A stretch of 64,000 nucleotides of DNA from an uncultured Shewanella sp. (GCA_947503555.1 CANNEE010000001.1:547149-611148), one strand, 5' to 3'. Counted from the stretch's first letter, positions 7,851 to 18,748 are shown. Numbers and translations are program-made. The notes: generated from the sequence alone by a model not told the origin.

Positions 7851-7887
7851 GAGTACCGAGGTAAATAAGAGTACCGAGGTAAATAAG
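7837..7887. repeat. 18-bp tandem repeat across the yehS stop codon
   Basis: The unit ACCGAGGTAAATAAGAGT occurs at 7837-7854 and 7855-7872, with a third copy of 15 bp at 7873-7887. The TAA in the first copy ends yehS. The other copies are non-coding, though the array is open in another frame. Confidence 0.95.
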
Positions 7888-7904
7888 CTAAAACCAATTC
7901 CATT

Positions 7905-7933
7905 AAAAACGCAGCGATTAGCTGCGTTTTTTG
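7905..7933 (+). terminator. Terminator of yehS
   Basis: Stem AAAACGCAGC / GCTGCGTTTT followed by TTGTTT, 55 bp past the yehS stop codon. Confidence 0.88.
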
Positions 7934-8064
7934 TTTACTCACAGACCGTTTAAAACAGAAACACAAGCAAACTAAAGTGCCACACAGGTCACATTTTGTG
8001 ATACCCTTAGCCGCTATAGATCACAGCCAACTCGCATTCAAACAAAGACGCATAAAGGTCAACC

Positions 8065-9753
8065 ATGGTCGATAGCAAACGTCCTCTTTACCTGCCATTT
8101 GCAGGCCCTGCAATTTTAGAAGCACCACTGATTAATAAAGGCAGCGCCTTTACCGAAGAAGAAAGGGTTTTCTTTAACCTAGAGGGCTTATTGCCCAGCG
8201 TTATCGAGACCATCGAAGAGCAAGCAAGTCGTGCTTATCAGCAATTCAAAAGCTTTACCAACGACTTAGATAAGCATATCTATCTGCGTAATATTCAGGA
8301 TACTAACGAAACCCTGTTCTATCGCTTGGTACAAGATCATATTACCGAGATGATGCCCATCATCTACACCCCCACAGTAGGCTCAGCCTGTGAACGTTTC
8401 TCAAAGGATTATCGACGTAACCGTGGTTTATTTATCTCGTATCCCAATAAAGACAGAATCGATGACATTCTCAATAATTCCACCCGCCATAAAGTCAAAA
8501 TTATCGTAGTGACAGATGGCGAGCGTATTCTAGGTCTTGGTGATCAGGGCATTGGCGGTATGGGGATCCCTATTGGTAAACTCTCCCTCTACACAAGCTG
8601 TGGTGGTATCAGTCCTGCTTACACTCTGCCTATCACACTGGATGTGGGAACCGACAACCCACAACTTCTAGACGATCCTATGTATATGGGCTGGCGCCAC
8701 CAGCGTATCGGCGGCGAAGAGTACACCGAATTTGTCGAGGCTTTCCTTGAAGCTGTACAGAGACGCTGGCCAGATGCATTAATTCAATTTGAAGACTTTG
8801 CACAAAAAAATGCCATGCCTCTGCTTGAGCGCTACAAAGATAAGTACTGCTGTTTTAACGATGACATTCAAGGCACAGCGGCTGTCACAGTGGGCTCATT
8901 GCTTGCGGCTTGTAAAGCGGCTAACACACAGCTTAAAGATCAGCGCGTCGCCTTTCTAGGAGCAGGCTCTGCAGGATGCGGTATTGCCGAAGCGATAGTG
9001 GCGCAAATGGTTGCCGAAGGCATCAGTGATCAGCAGGCTCGCAAGCAAGTATTTATGGTCGACCGCTGGGGCTTATTACAAGACAATATGCCCAACCTGC
9101 TGCCTTTCCAATCAAAGCTGGCTCATCAAAAGGAAGCCATCGAAAATTGGGATAACTATAGCGATAGCCTATCACTGCTCGACGTGGTCAATAATGCCAA
9201 GCCAACAGTGCTGATTGGCGTTTCTGGCGCACCAGGACTGTTTAGCGAAGCTATTATCAAGGCGATGCATAGCCATTGCGCTCGACCCATTATCTTCCCA
9301 CTATCGAATCCAACCAGTCGTGTTGAAGCCACGCCTAAGGATATTCTACATTGGACTCAAGGTAAGGCTTTGGTTGCAACCGGTAGCCCTTTTGAGCCAG
9401 TCGTCATGAATGACACTAGCTATGAGATCGCCCAGTGCAACAATAGCTATATCTTCCCAGGCATAGGCTTAGGGGTATTAGCTTGTGGCGCCACTCGTGT
9501 CAGCGATGCCATGCTGATGGCATCAAGCCGAGCGTTAGCCGAATGCTCTCCCCTTGCTCAGAATGGCCATGGACCATTACTGCCAGACCTTGAATCGATT
9601 CATCAAGTAAGCAAGCATATTGCATTTGCTGTCGCCAAAGTGGCCATCGAAGAGGGGTTAGCACCTAGCTCTACCGATGAGCAGATAACCCAAGCAATCG
9701 AAGATAACTTCTGGGAGCCCGAGTACCGTAAGTACAAACGCACCTCCTTCTAA
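8065..9753 (+). CDS. maeA: NAD-dependent malic enzyme
   Basis: MaeA oxidatively decarboxylates malate to pyruvate with reduction of NAD. The 562-residue product matches the large-type enzyme (E. coli MaeA, 565). It has the malate-binding segment [10 protein letters not shown] (about 97-106), the [20 protein letters not shown] signature (157-176), the metal-binding FEDF and FNDDIQGTA segments, and a Rossmann motif [14 protein letters not shown] (about 300). The ATG at 8065 has an AAAGGT ribosome-binding site. It is monocistronic with a terminator at 9768-9808. A 13-bp palindrome TCACATTTTGTGA lies upstream at 7989-8001; its role is unknown. Confidence 0.96.
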   Translation: MVDSKRPLYLPFAGPAILEAPLINKGSAFTEEERVFFNLEGLLPSVIETIEEQASRAYQQFKSFTNDLDKHIYLRNIQDTNETLFYRLVQDHITEMMPIIYTPTVGSACERFSKDYRRNRGLFISYPNKDRIDDILNNSTRHKVKIIVVTDGERILGLGDQGIGGMGIPIGKLSLYTSCGGISPAYTLPITLDVGTDNPQLLDDPMYMGWRHQRIGGEEYTEFVEAFLEAVQRRWPDALIQFEDFAQKNAMPLLERYKDKYCCFNDDIQGTAAVTVGSLLAACKAANTQLKDQRVAFLGAGSAGCGIAEAIVAQMVAEGISDQQARKQVFMVDRWGLLQDNMPNLLPFQSKLAHQKEAIENWDNYSDSLSLLDVVNNAKPTVLIGVSGAPGLFSEAIIKAMHSHCARPIIFPLSNPTSRVEATPKDILHWTQGKALVATGSPFEPVVMNDTSYEIAQCNNSYIFPGIGLGVLACGATRVSDAMLMASSRALAECSPLAQNGHGPLLPDLESIHQVSKHIAFAVAKVAIEEGLAPSSTDEQITQAIEDNFWEPEYRKYKRTSF

Positions 9754-9767
9754 GCTGCTTAAATATA

Positions 9768-9808
9768 CAAAAGGCCGTCAGAGGATTACCTCTAACGGCC
9801 TTTTTCAT
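9768..9808. terminator. Bidirectional terminator between maeA and the DUF3069 gene
   Basis: AAAGGCCGT and ACGGCCTTT form the stem, with an inner AGAGG/CCTCT pairing and a T-run after it. Confidence 0.88.
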
Positions 9809-9848
9809 TTTCTTAAGCTTAGTCTCTCAAGCTCGGTCTTTGTTAAAT

Positions 9849-10280
9849 TTAACCTATGACCTGTTTGATACCGTTAAGCAGAGCTCTATCGGTACGGGCT
9901 TTTTTCAGCTTACGTACACTCTCTTTTAACGAGCTTTGAGCAAGACGCACAAACACATCATTATACTCATGCTCCTCTATTGCATCATCGGTATCGGCAC
10001 GCTCTGCAATATCTTGGGCCACTCGGCTTAACTGTAACCAAGCATTGGCAATATAAAAGCCGTGGAACTCCACTCTTGCTAACAGCTTTTGCGCACTAGC
10101 AGGAAGCCCATCCCACGCTTGGGTAAACTCACCCTCTTTATCATCCACCAGCTCATCCAATAAGCTTTGGTAAGCCGTCATTAAGTTCTCTGGCAGCTTA
10201 TCCATTGGTAACACAACATCAGCCACATTAAACGCCACCTGAGCCACTCGCTCTTTATAAGCTTGAGTATCAATATCCAT
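9849..10280 (-). CDS. Hypothetical protein, probable DUF3069
   Basis: A 143-residue soluble, largely helical protein. It has no signal peptide, membrane segment, cysteine cluster or catalytic motif that I recognise. The helical composition (AYQSLLDELVDD, EFHGFYIANAWLQLSRVAQDIAE) and its place beside maeA fit the gammaproteobacterial family DUF3069, but this assignment is from memory of the pattern and is tentative. The ATG at 10280 (MDIDTQAYKERV) has GAGAG upstream; the frame also offers a TTG one codon earlier. It is monocistronic. Confidence 0.65.
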   Translation of the reverse strand: MDIDTQAYKERVAQVAFNVADVVLPMDKLPENLMTAYQSLLDELVDDKEGEFTQAWDGLPASAQKLLARVEFHGFYIANAWLQLSRVAQDIAERADTDDAIEEHEYNDVFVRLAQSSLKESVRKLKKARTDRALLNGIKQVIG

Positions 10281-10382
10281 CAAACGCTCTCATCAATTTT
10301 TTGCCGCAGTATACTGCATTTTCCTTATTGGCCCCCAATCAAAAAACTAATCTGATATGCTCAAGGTTGTGCCCTATGATCT

Positions 10383-12485
10383 TTAAACCTTAAATTGCGA
10401 TAACTGCTCAGCTAATTTAGATGAGCTCATTTCCATTGTTTCCCCAAGAACCTTAGCATCATCCGCAAGCGAGTCTATCTCTCCTGACATATCTGAAATG
10501 GCTGTAATATTGCGAGTAATCTCTTCATTCACCCTAGACTGCTCTTCAGCGGCACTAGCCATTTGATGATTTTGTGAGTTAATTTCATCAATACGTGTAT
10601 TGATGCCTGTAAATGTCTCTTCTGCCGATTTAACGGTATCCATACAAGACTGTATATTTTGATGACTTAGCTGCATGATATCGACGACAGAATTAGTATC
10701 TTCTGATAGCAGACTGATCATCTCACTGATCTCTTGAGTCGCGGTTTGGGTTCTTTGTGCCAACGAACGAACTTCATCAGCTACAACGGCAAAACCTCGA
10801 CCTTGTTCACCAGCTCTAGCAGCCTCGATTGCGGCATTGAGTGCCAGCAAATTTGTTTGCTCTGCAATTCCACCGATAACAGACAAAATAGTCTCAATAT
10901 TGGCACCCGATTGTGCTAAAGATGCAGTTTTCTTTTCCGCGTCTGTCATATCTTCAAACAAGCTTTCTATTTGTGTAACTGTTTGAGTAATTTGCGCACG
11001 ACCATGACTACATTCATGTTGCGCAGAGCTTGCTGCATCAGACGCCAGCCGAGCAGAGTTAGCCACCTCTTCTGCCGTCGTCGCCATTTCATGGATTGCA
11101 ACGGTCAATACCGTAATTTCATTATGCTGAGCTTCTAACTTAGATTTAATTTCTAACGCCTTGTTAGAACATGTGGTTGCATTAGTCGCAACAACATTCC
11201 CCTCATCTTTAATGCTTACTATCAACTTCTGCAGTTGGGCAAATAAACCATTGATACACTGAGCAATGAGTCCGGTTTCATCTTTTCTGGTCGCTGTGAC
11301 TCTCTGTGTTAAGTCACCATTCCCCTGAGAAATATCATCTAATCTAACAATAATATCTTTCAGAGTTGATGTGGCAGACTTAGATGTGAGTAACATAATG
11401 ATGCCACCTAACACTAAGGCCAATCCTCCAGCTACCATTCCCAAACTTAAGGTGCCAGCTGATTCTTGCTCTAGCCAGTGGCTAAAACTAATTTTACTTT
11501 CATTTAGGGTGGCTTGAGGAACAGATACACGGATTAACCAAGGGTTATGGGTCTGAGTATTCACCCTCATCATAAAGCTCACTAGTTCATTTTGGTGGTT
11601 AACCTGCTTAATTTCGCTGGCTCGGCGTGCTTCGGCTAACGAGAGAGAGCTATCAACATCGGCTAATTTTTTGCCGACATTAGCTCCCTGATTACTATCA
11701 GCTAAAATGACACCTTGCCATGATATTAAGCGTACATTCCCAACACCTGCATATAAGGACTGATCCAGTTGCTTAACTATGGCTTGGATCTCTTGTAGAG
11801 ATAAGTCAAAACCTATACTACCTACAACCTTACCATTTACCTCTAATGAATCGCTGATAGTAGTAATTAACTCTTTTCCCCTTCCTGGCACATCATAGAA
11901 GTAGGGTTCCATCACAAATAAGGTGTCATTCTCATATGGATAAAGATGCCAATCATCGGTTCGCTCACCATTAGAATTCAGCTGAGTATTTGAGAAAGAG
12001 TCCATTGCCACAAAATCATATTCTCCAGGACCAGCAGGAAAGAAAAAAGGCGCTAAGAAACCTTCTTTATTTAACCCCTTAGCTGCTCGTTCGCTTCTCT
12101 TATAGTCCTCTCCCCAGGTCGCCTGCTCAAATACCATATAACCTGAAAATACAGATTCATCTTGAGGCTTCATTGTTGCTTCAAATAATCTTAGTAAAAA
12201 GTCAGGCCCTCTCCCCTCTTCAGCAGACATCTGCATATTAGACTTGAGAATGTCTAGATTTTTAATCACAGGGCTAACGAGCAATTCAACTTCACTCTTC
12301 ACCTTTCGGGTTGCAGACTCAAGGCTTAAATCTGCCGAAGAATCAAACGATAAACCAATTTTCCGATTAATCTCTTCGTGAGTACCGACATTGCTATAAA
12401 CAATCACCCCAATGCCTAAGCTCAACACCAGTGCCATCGAAAGGGTAGCCAATATCGCTATTCTAGCGGTCAATGACGAGTTCAT
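10383..12485 (-). CDS. Methyl-accepting chemotaxis protein with periplasmic dCache-type sensor
   Basis: A 700-residue transmembrane chemoreceptor. A first membrane helix (about residues 8-30) is followed by a periplasmic sensor of about 300 residues with dCache features ([20 protein letters not shown], then [14 protein letters not shown]), a second membrane helix (about 345-365), a HAMP region (ending [13 protein letters not shown]) and the cytoplasmic coiled-coil signalling domain with the conserved tip [19 protein letters not shown]. The ATG at 12485 sits six bases after GAGGA; an ATG two codons earlier is too close. It lies 28 bp downstream of a betaine-type binding protein gene, suggesting one operon and possibly one sensory unit. 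The ligand is unknown. Confidence 0.93.
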   Translation of the reverse strand: MNSSLTARIAILATLSMALVLSLGIGVIVYSNVGTHEEINRKIGLSFDSSADLSLESATRKVKSEVELLVSPVIKNLDILKSNMQMSAEEGRGPDFLLRLFEATMKPQDESVFSGYMVFEQATWGEDYKRSERAAKGLNKEGFLAPFFFPAGPGEYDFVAMDSFSNTQLNSNGERTDDWHLYPYENDTLFVMEPYFYDVPGRGKELITTISDSLEVNGKVVGSIGFDLSLQEIQAIVKQLDQSLYAGVGNVRLISWQGVILADSNQGANVGKKLADVDSSLSLAEARRASEIKQVNHQNELVSFMMRVNTQTHNPWLIRVSVPQATLNESKISFSHWLEQESAGTLSLGMVAGGLALVLGGIIMLLTSKSATSTLKDIIVRLDDISQGNGDLTQRVTATRKDETGLIAQCINGLFAQLQKLIVSIKDEGNVVATNATTCSNKALEIKSKLEAQHNEITVLTVAIHEMATTAEEVANSARLASDAASSAQHECSHGRAQITQTVTQIESLFEDMTDAEKKTASLAQSGANIETILSVIGGIAEQTNLLALNAAIEAARAGEQGRGFAVVADEVRSLAQRTQTATQEISEMISLLSEDTNSVVDIMQLSHQNIQSCMDTVKSAEETFTGINTRIDEINSQNHQMASAAEEQSRVNEEITRNITAISDMSGEIDSLADDAKVLGETMEMSSSKLAEQLSQFKV

Positions 12486-12513
12486 AAGCATTCCTCAAAC
12501 ATAGTAAATAAAA

Positions 12514-13467
12514 TCAATTACATTCTTGATGTGTTAACCAAGTTGGTTGCCGACTGGCATTCGTCTCAAGCCAGGATTGAGCAGCATCGGCAACAGATAG
12601 CCCTTTAACATCTGTTAAGTATCCGGCTAAAGATAAATCTTCATGATTTAAAATAAATGACTGAACGATCTTGTAAGCACAGGAAGATTTCTTTGCCAAA
12701 TCAGTAGAAACCACTGTCTTAAGCCAGCCTCCCACAGGGTTATCACAATCCCAAGGGTACTTTTCATTGACTCCCCACTCTGGTTTTGTTTCACACTCAG
12801 GTTCATAGGTAGGAAAATCAACAAATTGACCTTCAAAAGCTTTATCTACCCAATTGGGGCTCCAATTAAATAGCAATATAGGCTGGCGTTTATCTATCGC
12901 TTCTACTAGTAAATCTTTGAGCTCTTCTCCGGTATCTAGCGTATTAACCATAAAAGGCAAACCTAGCGCCCTTATTCTTGCGGCATCAGGCTTTTCCCAT
13001 GGCCCAGCATAATAAACCCCACGACGTCCGCCATCGGCAAACAACGACCAGCAATCATTTAATGCCTTCCAATCAGGTAAACCGGGACAAAGCTCTTTTA
13101 CAAACGAGGGGAACCACCAACCTTCCCTTGACGACACATTATGCTCTGCCGCAACAGCAACACGGTTTTGCTTAAGTAACTTGTCTAAGTCTCTCGCCAT
13201 GGTGCCTTCCCACACCTCAACTTGAATATCTGCTTTTGAAGTTGCAAGGCAATACCACTGACCCGATGCCGGTATCTTCATAATTTGAGTATCAACACCC
13301 TGCTTGATTAGCAAAGAACTTAACGCATGGGTTAATACCTGCTGGCTAGACCAATCTAACTCTAACAAGGTCACAACCTGACAACTGCCTTTTATGGGAG
13401 AAAGTAGGCAAAACCCACAAAGACAGACAAACTTAAACACTTTAAAAACAGAGTATTGTCCAAGCAT
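12514..13467 (-). CDS. Glycine-betaine/choline-type periplasmic substrate-binding protein
   Basis: A 317-residue secreted protein with an N-terminal signal peptide and the architecture of the ProX/OpuAC family, which binds quaternary amines such as glycine betaine and choline. Supporting segments are VTLLELDWSSQQVLTHALSSLLI at the N-terminus, a lobe with ADIQVEVWEGTMA, and PILLFNWSPNWVDKAF, the usual tryptophan-rich hinge region. No ABC permease or ATPase gene is adjacent. Instead it is followed by a chemoreceptor, so it may act as a sensing rather than a transport protein. It has a good ribosome-binding site (AGGAG, six bases before the ATG). Position next to the tor genes suggests a methylated amine ligand, which is inference. 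Confidence 0.85.
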   Translation of the reverse strand: MLGQYSVFKVFKFVCLCGFCLLSPIKGSCQVVTLLELDWSSQQVLTHALSSLLIKQGVDTQIMKIPASGQWYCLATSKADIQVEVWEGTMARDLDKLLKQNRVAVAAEHNVSSREGWWFPSFVKELCPGLPDWKALNDCWSLFADGGRRGVYYAGPWEKPDAARIRALGLPFMVNTLDTGEELKDLLVEAIDKRQPILLFNWSPNWVDKAFEGQFVDFPTYEPECETKPEWGVNEKYPWDCDNPVGGWLKTVVSTDLAKKSSCAYKIVQSFILNHEDLSLAGYLTDVKGLSVADAAQSWLETNASRQPTWLTHQECN

Positions 13468-13823
13468 ATTATACTCCTAGTGCTAAAAAGCCTTACTATG
13501 AGCATCAATTAAGCTATTTTTATTAGCAATATAATTTTAGCCAACATTTAACAAAAAGATAACTCACCAAATAAATTTGCACGAACAAATTTCGACATTT
13601 GTGACAAAAAACCAAGTTAATAAAAACCATTAAAATAAAAAATAAAAAAGCCGCGCCCATTCACATTCATTCACAACTTTTAATATCCCACAATTATTAA
13701 TAATAGTTAACACCTCCACTTAAACAAAATAATATAATTACTAAATACCAGTTAGCATAATACCTATTTATCATTAACATTTATTGAGTATTCTCATCAT
13801 GTCAATAAGACATTCAAAAGGTA
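13468..13823. promoter_or_regulatory. Divergent spacer between binding-protein/MCP operon and torF
   Basis: This 356-bp A+T-rich spacer holds no gene. It contains an inverted repeat AAATTTG-N6-CAAATTT at 13573-13592 that could bind a regulator of either side. I found no TTCATA-N4-TTCATA tor box here. Confidence 0.4.
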
Positions 13824-14564
13824 ATGATGATGAATGCTATTAAAACAATATTGTTAAGTAGTTTGGCAATAACTTGTGCTTACTCAGCCCAAGCCAGTGA
13901 AGAGCAACTCTTTGGGGGTACGGTTTCAGGAAAAGTCACCTTTGCTACCGATTACGTTTTCCGAGGAGAATCTGAAACAATCGACGCCGAAGAACCAGTA
14001 GCTCAAGCGACTTTAGGCTGGGGCAATGATGCTGGTTGGTATGCTGGCGCCTTCGCCTCAAATGCAAAGTTCAGAAATTCTGATATTAGAATTGTTACCG
14101 CACCTTATATAGGTAAATATGGCCAGATAGGTGATACCGGCTTTACTTACGATGTAATGCTATTTTCCTACCTATATCCTGGTGCTACTGATGCTAACTA
14201 CACAGAGCTGTGGATGAAAGTTGGAAAACAGTTTGGTAACACCAATATCCAATTAGAAGTCACTCCAACTGTCGATGATTGGTTTGGCGTAAAAGGCTGG
14301 AAAGGCATAAACTACTCTATCCATCCTAGCTATCAAGTGAATGATAAGCTGACACTCTCAAGCTCATTTGGCTATCAAGCACTTTCAGGAACAGGCGCTG
14401 AAGGCTGGATGCACTGGAACTTAGGCTTGGCCTATCAAGTTAGTGGTTTAAATCTAGATCTTCGTTACCATGGTAGTAATGTCGAAGAAGATCATAAAGT
14501 ATATGGAACTCAAACAGATATATTCGATCACCGAGTAGTATTTGGCATAAGCAAGAGTTTCTAA
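13824..14564 (+). CDS. torF: TorF family putative porin
   Basis: A 246-residue outer-membrane beta-barrel protein. It has a signal peptide (MNAIKTILLSSLAITCAYSAQAS) and the family start GTVSGKVTFATDYVFRGES, with alternating strand pattern and a C-terminal aromatic residue (VFGISKSF), typical of barrel insertion signals. Proteins of this family (PF09694, TorF) accompany TMAO respiration in Shewanella and are thought to be outer-membrane pores. The location beside torR and torECAD supports that. Three tandem ATG codons (13824, 13827, 13830) follow AAAAGG, so the exact start is uncertain. A terminator follows. Confidence 0.85.
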   Translation: MMMNAIKTILLSSLAITCAYSAQASEEQLFGGTVSGKVTFATDYVFRGESETIDAEEPVAQATLGWGNDAGWYAGAFASNAKFRNSDIRIVTAPYIGKYGQIGDTGFTYDVMLFSYLYPGATDANYTELWMKVGKQFGNTNIQLEVTPTVDDWFGVKGWKGINYSIHPSYQVNDKLTLSSSFGYQALSGTGAEGWMHWNLGLAYQVSGLNLDLRYHGSNVEEDHKVYGTQTDIFDHRVVFGISKSF

Positions 14565-14596
14565 TTTACTCACTCTTCTCATCACGACTCTCCAAA

Positions 14597-14633
14597 AAAA
14601 AAGCGAAACTAACCATTAGTTTCGCTTTTATTT
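14597..14633 (+). terminator. Terminator of torF
   Basis: AAAAGCGAAACT and AGTTTCGCTTTT form a 12-bp stem followed by a T-rich stretch. Confidence 0.9.
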
Positions 14634-14830
14634 TCACGAAGCACATATCCTCAAAATCTCCAGCGACCAAACTGTGACAACTCACAACAAAACAACCCAA
14701 AACTGTTAACAAGATCACCCTAATACTTACTAAAAGTCATACAGTTTGTCGGTGATTTAGTATAATGAAATTTAGCAAAATCACTAAAAGCCAAGTCAAA
14801 AATATAAGCTCATAATCCTAGGAGTTGTGT

Positions 14831-15535
14831 GTGAAATCCAGAGTATTAGTAGTGGATGATGAACCTGTCATTAGAAACAAGCTAAGAGGCTATTTTGAAA
14901 AAAATGGTTATCAAGTGGCCGAAGCTGAAAGCGGCGAACAAATGTGGCAACAAATCACATCACAGCAAATAGATCTAATTATGCTTGATATTAACCTTCC
15001 GGATACTGATGGACTTAGCTTAGTTAGAGAGATTCGCCGTAAAAGCGATGTAGGTATCATCTTAGTCACAGGTAGAGATGAAACCATAGATAAAATTGTT
15101 GGCCTTGAAATGGGAGCCGATGATTATGTCACCAAACCTTTTGAATTAAGAGAATTACAGGTCAGGGTAAAAAATTTACTTTGGCGACTATCGCAAATAA
15201 AACAGGCTAGAGAGGAAGGTCAAACTTGCTCTGAAGATGACAATATTATTAAGTTTGATAACTATAGATTAAATTTAAATAGTCGGATGTTATGCCATAA
15301 CGATGAAAAAATACGCTTAACTAAAGGTGAGTTTGAATTATTACTTGCATTTACCTTACACCCAAATCAAGTATTATCGCGAGATAGGCTAATGCAATTA
15401 ACTCATCATAGGGATGAAGGTGTCAATGATAGAACAATAGATGTCATCATTCGCCGACTTAGAAATAAGTTAACTCCTGAGTTATTTACTACCATGCATG
15501 GCGAAGGTTATATGTTTTCTGCCAGTGTTCTATAA
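14831..15535 (+). CDS. torR: TMAO two-component response regulator, OmpR/PhoB family
   Basis: A 234-residue response regulator with a receiver domain (DD at the N-terminus in VVDDEPVIRN, phosphorylated Asp in LIMLDINLPDTDG, conserved Lys in DDYVTKPFELRE) and a winged-helix DNA-binding domain of OmpR type (RLTKGEFELL to IDVIIRRLRNKL). In Shewanella and E. coli TorR is activated by the TorS kinase and turns on the tor operon in TMAO. The GTG at 14831 is chosen because TAGGAG lies six bases upstream; a TTG at 14825 overlaps that site. It is convergent with torD. No torS or torT gene is in this window. Confidence 0.88.
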   Translation: MKSRVLVVDDEPVIRNKLRGYFEKNGYQVAEAESGEQMWQQITSQQIDLIMLDINLPDTDGLSLVREIRRKSDVGIILVTGRDETIDKIVGLEMGADDYVTKPFELRELQVRVKNLLWRLSQIKQAREEGQTCSEDDNIIKFDNYRLNLNSRMLCHNDEKIRLTKGEFELLLAFTLHPNQVLSRDRLMQLTHHRDEGVNDRTIDVIIRRLRNKLTPELFTTMHGEGYMFSASVL

Positions 15536-15545
15536 CAAAAATATT

Positions 15546-15578
15546 AATAGCCATCTAAATATTAGATGGCTATTTTTA
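15546..15578. terminator. Bidirectional terminator between torR and torD
   Basis: The stem AATAGCCATCTAA / TTAGATGGCTATT with T-rich flanks lies between the convergent torR and torECAD transcripts. Confidence 0.88.
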
Positions 15579-15592
15579 TTTAAATAATATTG

Positions 15593-16246
15593 CTATTTTT
15601 TCACTAGCCAATCTAGATCGGACTTAACCCAACTCTTAGCAAAACTTGCTAACGCTCGATAAAATTTTCCAGGATCGTGAGCATGTACATTTGCTTCAAA
15701 TGCAGTTAACCAAGTCACCAGATAATCCCTAATAAAGGGATACTGTTCAGCTTCATTTGCAGCCAAACATAAATGACTACAATAAGCGAGTACGACAGCT
15801 ATATGATCTGCTGGCTCAGGAAATTCACTTTCAACTTCCAATCCACTGGCATGCAAAAATGCCAACATTTGCTGATGAAACTCCCCAAAAATTTCCTGCT
15901 CTTTATCCTTTCTAGAGGAAGACAAGTAATTCCCCGCATAAGGGGAAGCACTATTTTTGCCTCCCACGAGAAACAAACCACAGTAATCGGCAGCCAGCTC
16001 TAATCTAGCTCTATCATTATCCAATAGAGAAAGTTGTGTCTGTATCTGCGCAATATCTTCTTTGAAGCTGTCATCGGCTTGCAAATTGCGCCAAAAGACC
16101 TCTGCTTCTTTCGACGTCATTTCTAACCACAACGTCTCATCTATCTCACGAGCAAAAAGACTTGAGAGCAAACTATAAACCATGGCTCTAGCCTGGTTTA
16201 TAGCTTCACTTTCAATACCTATATCTGCTTGATATTCGTTACTCAT
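15593..16246 (-). CDS. torD: TorA-specific molybdoenzyme chaperone TorD
   Basis: A 217-residue cytoplasmic, all-helical chaperone of the TorD/DmsD family. It binds apo-TorA and its Tat signal, and aids molybdenum cofactor insertion before export. Family segments seen are [18 protein letters not shown] near the N-terminus, [19 protein letters not shown], and [21 protein letters not shown], which holds the conserved EPxDH-like core. It is the last gene of the operon and overlaps torA by 4 bp (ATGA), consistent with translational coupling. Confidence 0.93.
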   Translation of the reverse strand: MSNEYQADIGIESEAINQARAMVYSLLSSLFAREIDETLWLEMTSKEAEVFWRNLQADDSFKEDIAQIQTQLSLLDNDRARLELAADYCGLFLVGGKNSASPYAGNYLSSSRKDKEQEIFGEFHQQMLAFLHASGLEVESEFPEPADHIAVVLAYCSHLCLAANEAEQYPFIRDYLVTWLTAFEANVHAHDPGKFYRALASFAKSWVKSDLDWLVKK

Positions 16247-18735
16247 ATTTGCGTCTCTATTGGGCCATCAAATGAGCTAACCTCTGGAACAGTACCAGTG
16301 AACTTTTCAAAATCCACAAGACAAGTATAAGCAGAACAAGCCTGTGCTAGCTTTGAACTACCAATATCTTGAGTCAATGTATTAGGATCGCCATAACTAC
16401 ATAGGGCACCTACTTTCGCTCCCCCTTCTTTGCTGCCATCGGCTCCAACAGGTCCATACCAGGCACCTTCATGAATACGTATAACATTGCGAGGGAAACG
16501 CTCAGAAACTACCGCACCTGCAAGCAACTGACCTCTATCATTAAATACACGAACGATATCGCCATCTTTGATGCCGCGGGCTTTTGCATCTTTAGGATTC
16601 AGATATACAGGCTCTCTCCCTTTAACTGTATATGTCTCTCTATATGTTTTCGACTCACACATTTGCGAGTGAAGACGTTGATCAGGGTGACAAGATTGCA
16701 ACCAGACTGGGTATTTGTCAGAGCCAGGTCCACCATGGCTTCGTTCAACTTTCTCCATCCACATGGGGTGTCCCTGACAATCATCATAACCATATTTGGC
16801 GATCTTACGGCTATAGATTTCGATAAGGCCTGATGGCGTGCCTAGAGGGTTAAACTCGGGATCTTCTCTGAAGCTAGCATGTCTAGTCCAAGGTTTGCCT
16901 TCGCCAAAATGCACATAACCTTGCTGCCAAAACTCTTCAAAGCTCGGCATGTCGAACTTACCCGCATTTGCTGCTTTACATTCATCGTAAAGCTTTACTA
17001 ACCAGTCTCTTTCACTCATGCCGCGAGTATATTCTTTCTCTTTGCCAAGAATAGCGGCAAAACGAGTAAAGATTTCAAAGTCAGACAAGCTATCATAGAG
17101 TGGCTCGACCATCTTTTGCATCGCCAATAATCCACGATTAGCATAGCTACCGTAAATATCGATATCGTTGCGCTCAAATGTAGTACAAGCAGGTAATACA
17201 ATATCTGAGAAGCGGCAGGTAGCAGTCCAGTTGATATCAACTGTCACCACGCATTCTAACTTCTGGAATGCCCGTTTCATCTTGTTTCTATCTTGATGAT
17301 GGTTCCAAGGGTTATTGCCAGAAAAAACCATCATCTTGATATCTGGGTATGTCACCTTAGCACCATTAGCATCAATGGTTTTACCTGGCTCCAAGATGGC
17401 ATCAATCCATCGAGCAACTGGTATCGTACTGCTCGCCCCCTTAAAGTCTTTGCTATCAAATAATGGCTTTTGGCCCTCATCTAAATTACGAGGAAACGCG
17501 CCTGGAGCAGCAGCGCCAGAAGAAGGAACGCCAATACTTGAGTAGTGATGGCCATAGCTAATCCCACCACCAGGCAAGCCTATCTGCCCTATCATGGTAG
17601 CCAACACAGCAGCCATCCAGTAAGGTTGTTCGCCATGCTGTTGACGTTGGATACACCAGCCCATCAACATTTGAGTGCGACCTTTAGTGAATACCTTCGC
17701 TAAATCTCTTATTATCGCCGCCGATACCCCTGTTATCTCGCTTGCCCACTCTGGTGTCTTAGGCGTACCATCACTTTCACCTAACACATAGGGTAAAAAG
17801 CGCTCAAAGCCTAAACTATAGCCTTCAACAAACTTCTTATCGTATAACCCCTTATCAATCATTTCATAGGCAATGGCTAACATTAATGGCACATCGGTTT
17901 GTGGATTAATATAAAGCTGTTCGCAGCCTAAGTATTGCTGTGTCTTAGTCACGACAGGGTCAATACTAATAACACGCACCTTGCCTTGGGCGACTTTCTC
18001 TTTGAGCTGCGCAAGGTATTCATAAGACTCATGGGTTTCAGCATTCCAGCCTACTTGCAGGTTTTTAACCGGATCGTTAGCCCACAACACTATGGTGTCT
18101 GATTCCTGTAGGATAAGCTCCCAAGACGTTCCCTGAGCATACACTTCTGTAGAGCCAAGAATGTAAGGCAAAATAGTCTGACCAGCACCAGTAGAGTAAT
18201 CACCAATTTTCTTTACAAAATTACCATGCATGGCCACAGCTCTTTGCATATGGCTAGTACTAGAGTGCAACTGGCCTGTAGCTCGCCACCCAGTCTGCCC
18301 AGCATGTAGTCCTGATGGCCCGTATTTTGTTTGAACCTCATCTAGTGATTCTTTAAACAAGGTTAAAGCTTTATCCCAAGTCACGCGGACAAACCGATAG
18401 TCACCTCTTTGGGAGGTATCGCTTTTATGACCATTTAATAGAAAATCTAAACGAACCATAGGATAGCGAACTCGCGAAGGGTTATAGACTAAACCTTTAA
18501 CCCCATTGATCATATCCGTTGGAAACTTATCTCTCTCAAACGGAATCACCTTATCTATCACGCCGTTTTTTCGCGTCATTTTGAAAGCGCCAAAGTGAGA
18601 ACCAGTCGTCAACCAAGCCTCTTTCCCCTTAGCTCTCGACTCAGCTAAAGCTGTCAAAGGAGCCAAAACAGATGTACCACTTAAAGCAACAAAAGATGTA
18701 GATACTAACCCTTTTAAAAATTCTCTTCTGTTCAT
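16243..18735 (-). CDS. torA: Trimethylamine-N-oxide reductase, catalytic molybdoprotein
   Basis: TorA is the periplasmic bis-MGD molybdoenzyme that reduces TMAO to trimethylamine in anaerobic respiration. The 830-residue product starts with a twin-arginine signal ([20 protein letters not shown]). It contains GDYSTGAGQ (178-186), where Ser181 is the expected molybdenum ligand, and the DMSO-reductase-family MGD-binding blocks ([50 protein letters not shown]). No iron-sulfur cysteine motif is present at the N-terminus, as expected for this subgroup. It lies 13 bp after torC and overlaps torD by 4 bp. Confidence 0.97.
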   Translation of the reverse strand: MNRREFLKGLVSTSFVALSGTSVLAPLTALAESRAKGKEAWLTTGSHFGAFKMTRKNGVIDKVIPFERDKFPTDMINGVKGLVYNPSRVRYPMVRLDFLLNGHKSDTSQRGDYRFVRVTWDKALTLFKESLDEVQTKYGPSGLHAGQTGWRATGQLHSSTSHMQRAVAMHGNFVKKIGDYSTGAGQTILPYILGSTEVYAQGTSWELILQESDTIVLWANDPVKNLQVGWNAETHESYEYLAQLKEKVAQGKVRVISIDPVVTKTQQYLGCEQLYINPQTDVPLMLAIAYEMIDKGLYDKKFVEGYSLGFERFLPYVLGESDGTPKTPEWASEITGVSAAIIRDLAKVFTKGRTQMLMGWCIQRQQHGEQPYWMAAVLATMIGQIGLPGGGISYGHHYSSIGVPSSGAAAPGAFPRNLDEGQKPLFDSKDFKGASSTIPVARWIDAILEPGKTIDANGAKVTYPDIKMMVFSGNNPWNHHQDRNKMKRAFQKLECVVTVDINWTATCRFSDIVLPACTTFERNDIDIYGSYANRGLLAMQKMVEPLYDSLSDFEIFTRFAAILGKEKEYTRGMSERDWLVKLYDECKAANAGKFDMPSFEEFWQQGYVHFGEGKPWTRHASFREDPEFNPLGTPSGLIEIYSRKIAKYGYDDCQGHPMWMEKVERSHGGPGSDKYPVWLQSCHPDQRLHSQMCESKTYRETYTVKGREPVYLNPKDAKARGIKDGDIVRVFNDRGQLLAGAVVSERFPRNVIRIHEGAWYGPVGADGSKEGGAKVGALCSYGDPNTLTQDIGSSKLAQACSAYTCLVDFEKFTGTVPEVSSFDGPIETQI

Positions 18736-18748
18736 CTTAATTCACTCC

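Noticed and set aside
7717-7953. Plus-strand frame with STEVNK repeats
   Set aside because: It overlaps yehS in another frame and its repeats are the out-of-frame reading of the 18-bp tandem array; no start signal.
7989-8001. TCACATTTTGTGA upstream of maeA as a CRP site
   Set aside because: The half sites are in inverted order and spacing compared with TGTGA-N6-TCACA, so it is not a credible CRP box; noted only as a palindrome.
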